This document shows, in pieces, positions 62,724 through 64,000 of a stretch of DNA of 64,000 nt (its first letter is position 1; the number at the start of each line of letters is the position of its first letter). Location: assembly GCF_011395035.1 (NCBI RefSeq), contig NZ_CP024768.1, forward strand, positions 2,827,286 through 2,891,285, given 5' to 3'. The notes under the pieces were generated by a model. It did no database searches, was not told where the DNA came from, and saw only the letters and a list, made by a program, of their open reading frames with translations. This stretch comes from Pantoea cypripedii (GTDB taxonomy: Bacteria > Pseudomonadota > Gammaproteobacteria > Enterobacterales > Enterobacteriaceae). The translations under genes and the position numbers were made by a program.

Positions 62724-64000
62724 TCACTCTTTAAACGTCGGGAATTCCATTTCGCTGTATTTCACAAAGCGGGAACCCCGTACCAGTTTGTAACCCAACC
62801 AAATCACCAAAAATAGCGGAATACCAATATAGGTTGCCGCTACGCCATACCAGTCGATACGGTCGGCAAGGAAGGCCTGGTAGTTCTGGCCGAGGGTGAT
62901 GATCAGACAGAGCACAAAGGCGAAAATCGGTCCGATGGGGAAGAAACCCGAACGGTAGGGTAAATCGGCCAGATCACGCCCCTGCGCCATGTAACCACGA
63001 CGAAAACGGTAGTGACTGATGGCAATACCCAGCCAGGCGATAAAACCCGTCATACCTGAGGTGTTCAACAACCACAGGTACACTTCCTGATTACCAAATT
63101 TGGAGGTCAGGAAGCACAGGCCAGCCACCACGGTGGTCGCAATCAACGCATTACGCGGAACACCGCCCTTCGACAGTTTGGCGAAAATACGCGGCGCTTT
63201 GCCTTCACTTGCCAGGTTGAACAGCATGCGGGTGGAAGCATACATACCGGAGTTACCGGCTGACAGCACCGCCGTCAGGATAACCGCGTTCATTACCGCC
63301 GCAGCCGACAGCAGACCGGCATTCTGGAACACCAGGGTGAAGGGGCTGATGCTGATATCTTTGATATCGTTGTGCAGCAGCTTCGGATCGGTATAAGGCA
63401 GAATCAGGCTGATGATCAGAATGGCAAAGACATAGAACAGCAGGATACGCCAGAACACCTGACGCACAGCGCGCGGAATATTCTTCGCCGGATCTTCTGA
63501 TTCACCGGCAGCGATACCGATCAGCTCAGTCCCCTGGAAAGAGAAACCGACAATCATCGCCACACCAATCATCGCCGCAAAACCACCGGCAAAAGGCGCA
63601 TCACCTACCGTCCAGTTGTGCCAGCCTGCGTTTTCCGCGCCGCGCATGATACCCACGATCATCAGCACACCCACCACAATAAAGATGATGACGGTAGCGA
63701 CCTTGATCAGCGAGAACCAGTATTCCGCTTCACCGAAGCCTTTCACGGAAATGTAGTTGAGCAGGAACATCAGGCCGAGGAACAACGCGCTCCAGATCCA
63801 GCCGGGGGTATCGGGGAACCAGTAGTTCATCACCAGTTGGGATGCCACAAGGTCAACAGCGATGGTGACCGCCCAGTTGTACCAGTAGTTCCAGCCGAGG
63901 GCGAAGCCGAAGCCTTCCTCAACATATTTTGCGCCGTAAGTCGCGAAAGAGCCGGACACCGGCATAAATGCGGCCAGCTCGCCGAGGCTGGTCATCAGGA
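62724..64000 (-). CDS. lysP: Lysine-specific permease LysP (5' part missing)
   Basis: APC-superfamily lysine:H+ symporter and, in E. coli, co-sensor with CadC. About 425 C-terminal residues are present; roughly the first 65, including the first helix, lie beyond the window edge. The frame stays open to base 64000. Near-identical runs to E. coli LysP include GSFATYG, GFALGWNYWYNWAVTIA, GFSFQGTELIGIAAGESEDP and SAGNSGMYASTRML. Confidence 0.97.
   Translation of the reverse strand, partial: LMTSLGELAAFMPVSGSFATYGAKYVEEGFGFALGWNYWYNWAVTIAVDLVASQLVMNYWFPDTPGWIWSALFLGLMFLLNYISVKGFGEAEYWFSLIKVATVIIFIVVGVLMIVGIMRGAENAGWHNWTVGDAPFAGGFAAMIGVAMIVGFSFQGTELIGIAAGESEDPAKNIPRAVRQVFWRILLFYVFAILIISLILPYTDPKLLHNDIKDISISPFTLVFQNAGLLSAAAVMNAVILTAVLSAGNSGMYASTRMLFNLASEGKAPRIFAKLSKGGVPRNALIATTVVAGLCFLTSKFGNQEVYLWLLNTSGMTGFIAWLGIAISHYRFRRGYMAQGRDLADLPYRSGFFPIGPIFAFVLCLIITLGQNYQAFLADRIDWYGVAATYIGIPLFLVIWLGYKLVRGSRFVKYSEMEFPTFKE

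Overview
The window is a block of enterobacterial chromosome. Most genes closely resemble, and are ordered like, the E. coli region running udk-dgcE-yegD ... mdtABCD-baeSR-yegQ-cyaR-yegS ... fbaB ... thiD-thiM ... mrp-metG ... yohJK-cdd-sanA ... mglCAB-galS-yeiB-folE-yeiG ... lysP. Many E. coli genes of that stretch are missing (alkA, yegI-yegL, yegP, the gat operon, the yeh genes, cirA) and other genes sit in their places (an OprB-type porin, an aldo/keto reductase, an rsp-like sugar-acid cluster, chiP-chb, ahpCF, maeA, frmA, a siderophore ABC transporter). Gene content and the intergenic palindromes suggest Erwiniaceae, most likely Pantoea or a close relative. The genus is an inference. Both ends cut genes: udk at the left and lysP at the right. 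|| Layout. 1-8.2 kb: udk (partial), a PAP2-type membrane phosphatase, the diguanylate cyclase dgcE (no EAL domain), Hsp70-like yegD, a carbohydrate porin and an aldo/keto reductase. 8.4-19.4 kb: the mdtABCD-baeSR multidrug efflux and envelope-stress operon, with overlapping or closely spaced genes. 19.5-22.1 kb: trhP (yegQ), the small RNA CyaR and lipid kinase yegS. 22.2-27.0 kb: rspB, an ACS-family transporter, a YdfI-like dehydrogenase and the GntR regulator rspR, behind a perfect CRP site. 27.0-30.2 kb: a nested palindrome, fbaB, thiD-thiM and a TPP riboswitch. 30.3-36.3 kb: a putative immunity-like lipoprotein, a 58-residue DUF3606 protein, a chitoporin-chitobiase pair and a 67-residue unknown. 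36.3-43.7 kb: an AEC transporter, ahpF-ahpC, a GNAT enzyme, mrp and metG. 43.7-48.6 kb: yohJK, cdd, maeA, sanA. 48.6-53.7 kb: mglBAC and galS, each promoter with the same CRP/GalS site arrangement. 53.7-60 kb: yeiB, folE, a YbfB/YjiJ-family MFS transporter divergent from a PtrR-like LysR regulator, frmA and fghA (formaldehyde detoxification). 60-64 kb: an unknown protein, a Fur-boxed siderophore permease/ATPase pair without a binding protein, and lysP. || The genes form several functional sets: envelope defence (BaeSR, Mdt, CyaR, YohJK, SanA), carbon scavenging under CRP (mgl, rsp), chitin-oligosaccharide use (ChiP, Chb), peroxide and formaldehyde detoxification (AhpCF, FrmA-FghA), and thiamine salvage. 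No prophage, insertion sequence, CRISPR array, tRNA or rRNA was seen. The most notable non-coding content is a family of GTAG-footed REP palindromes with different stems but the same loop, the CyaR gene, and several regulatory dyads. I did not find a convincing new multi-gene system.
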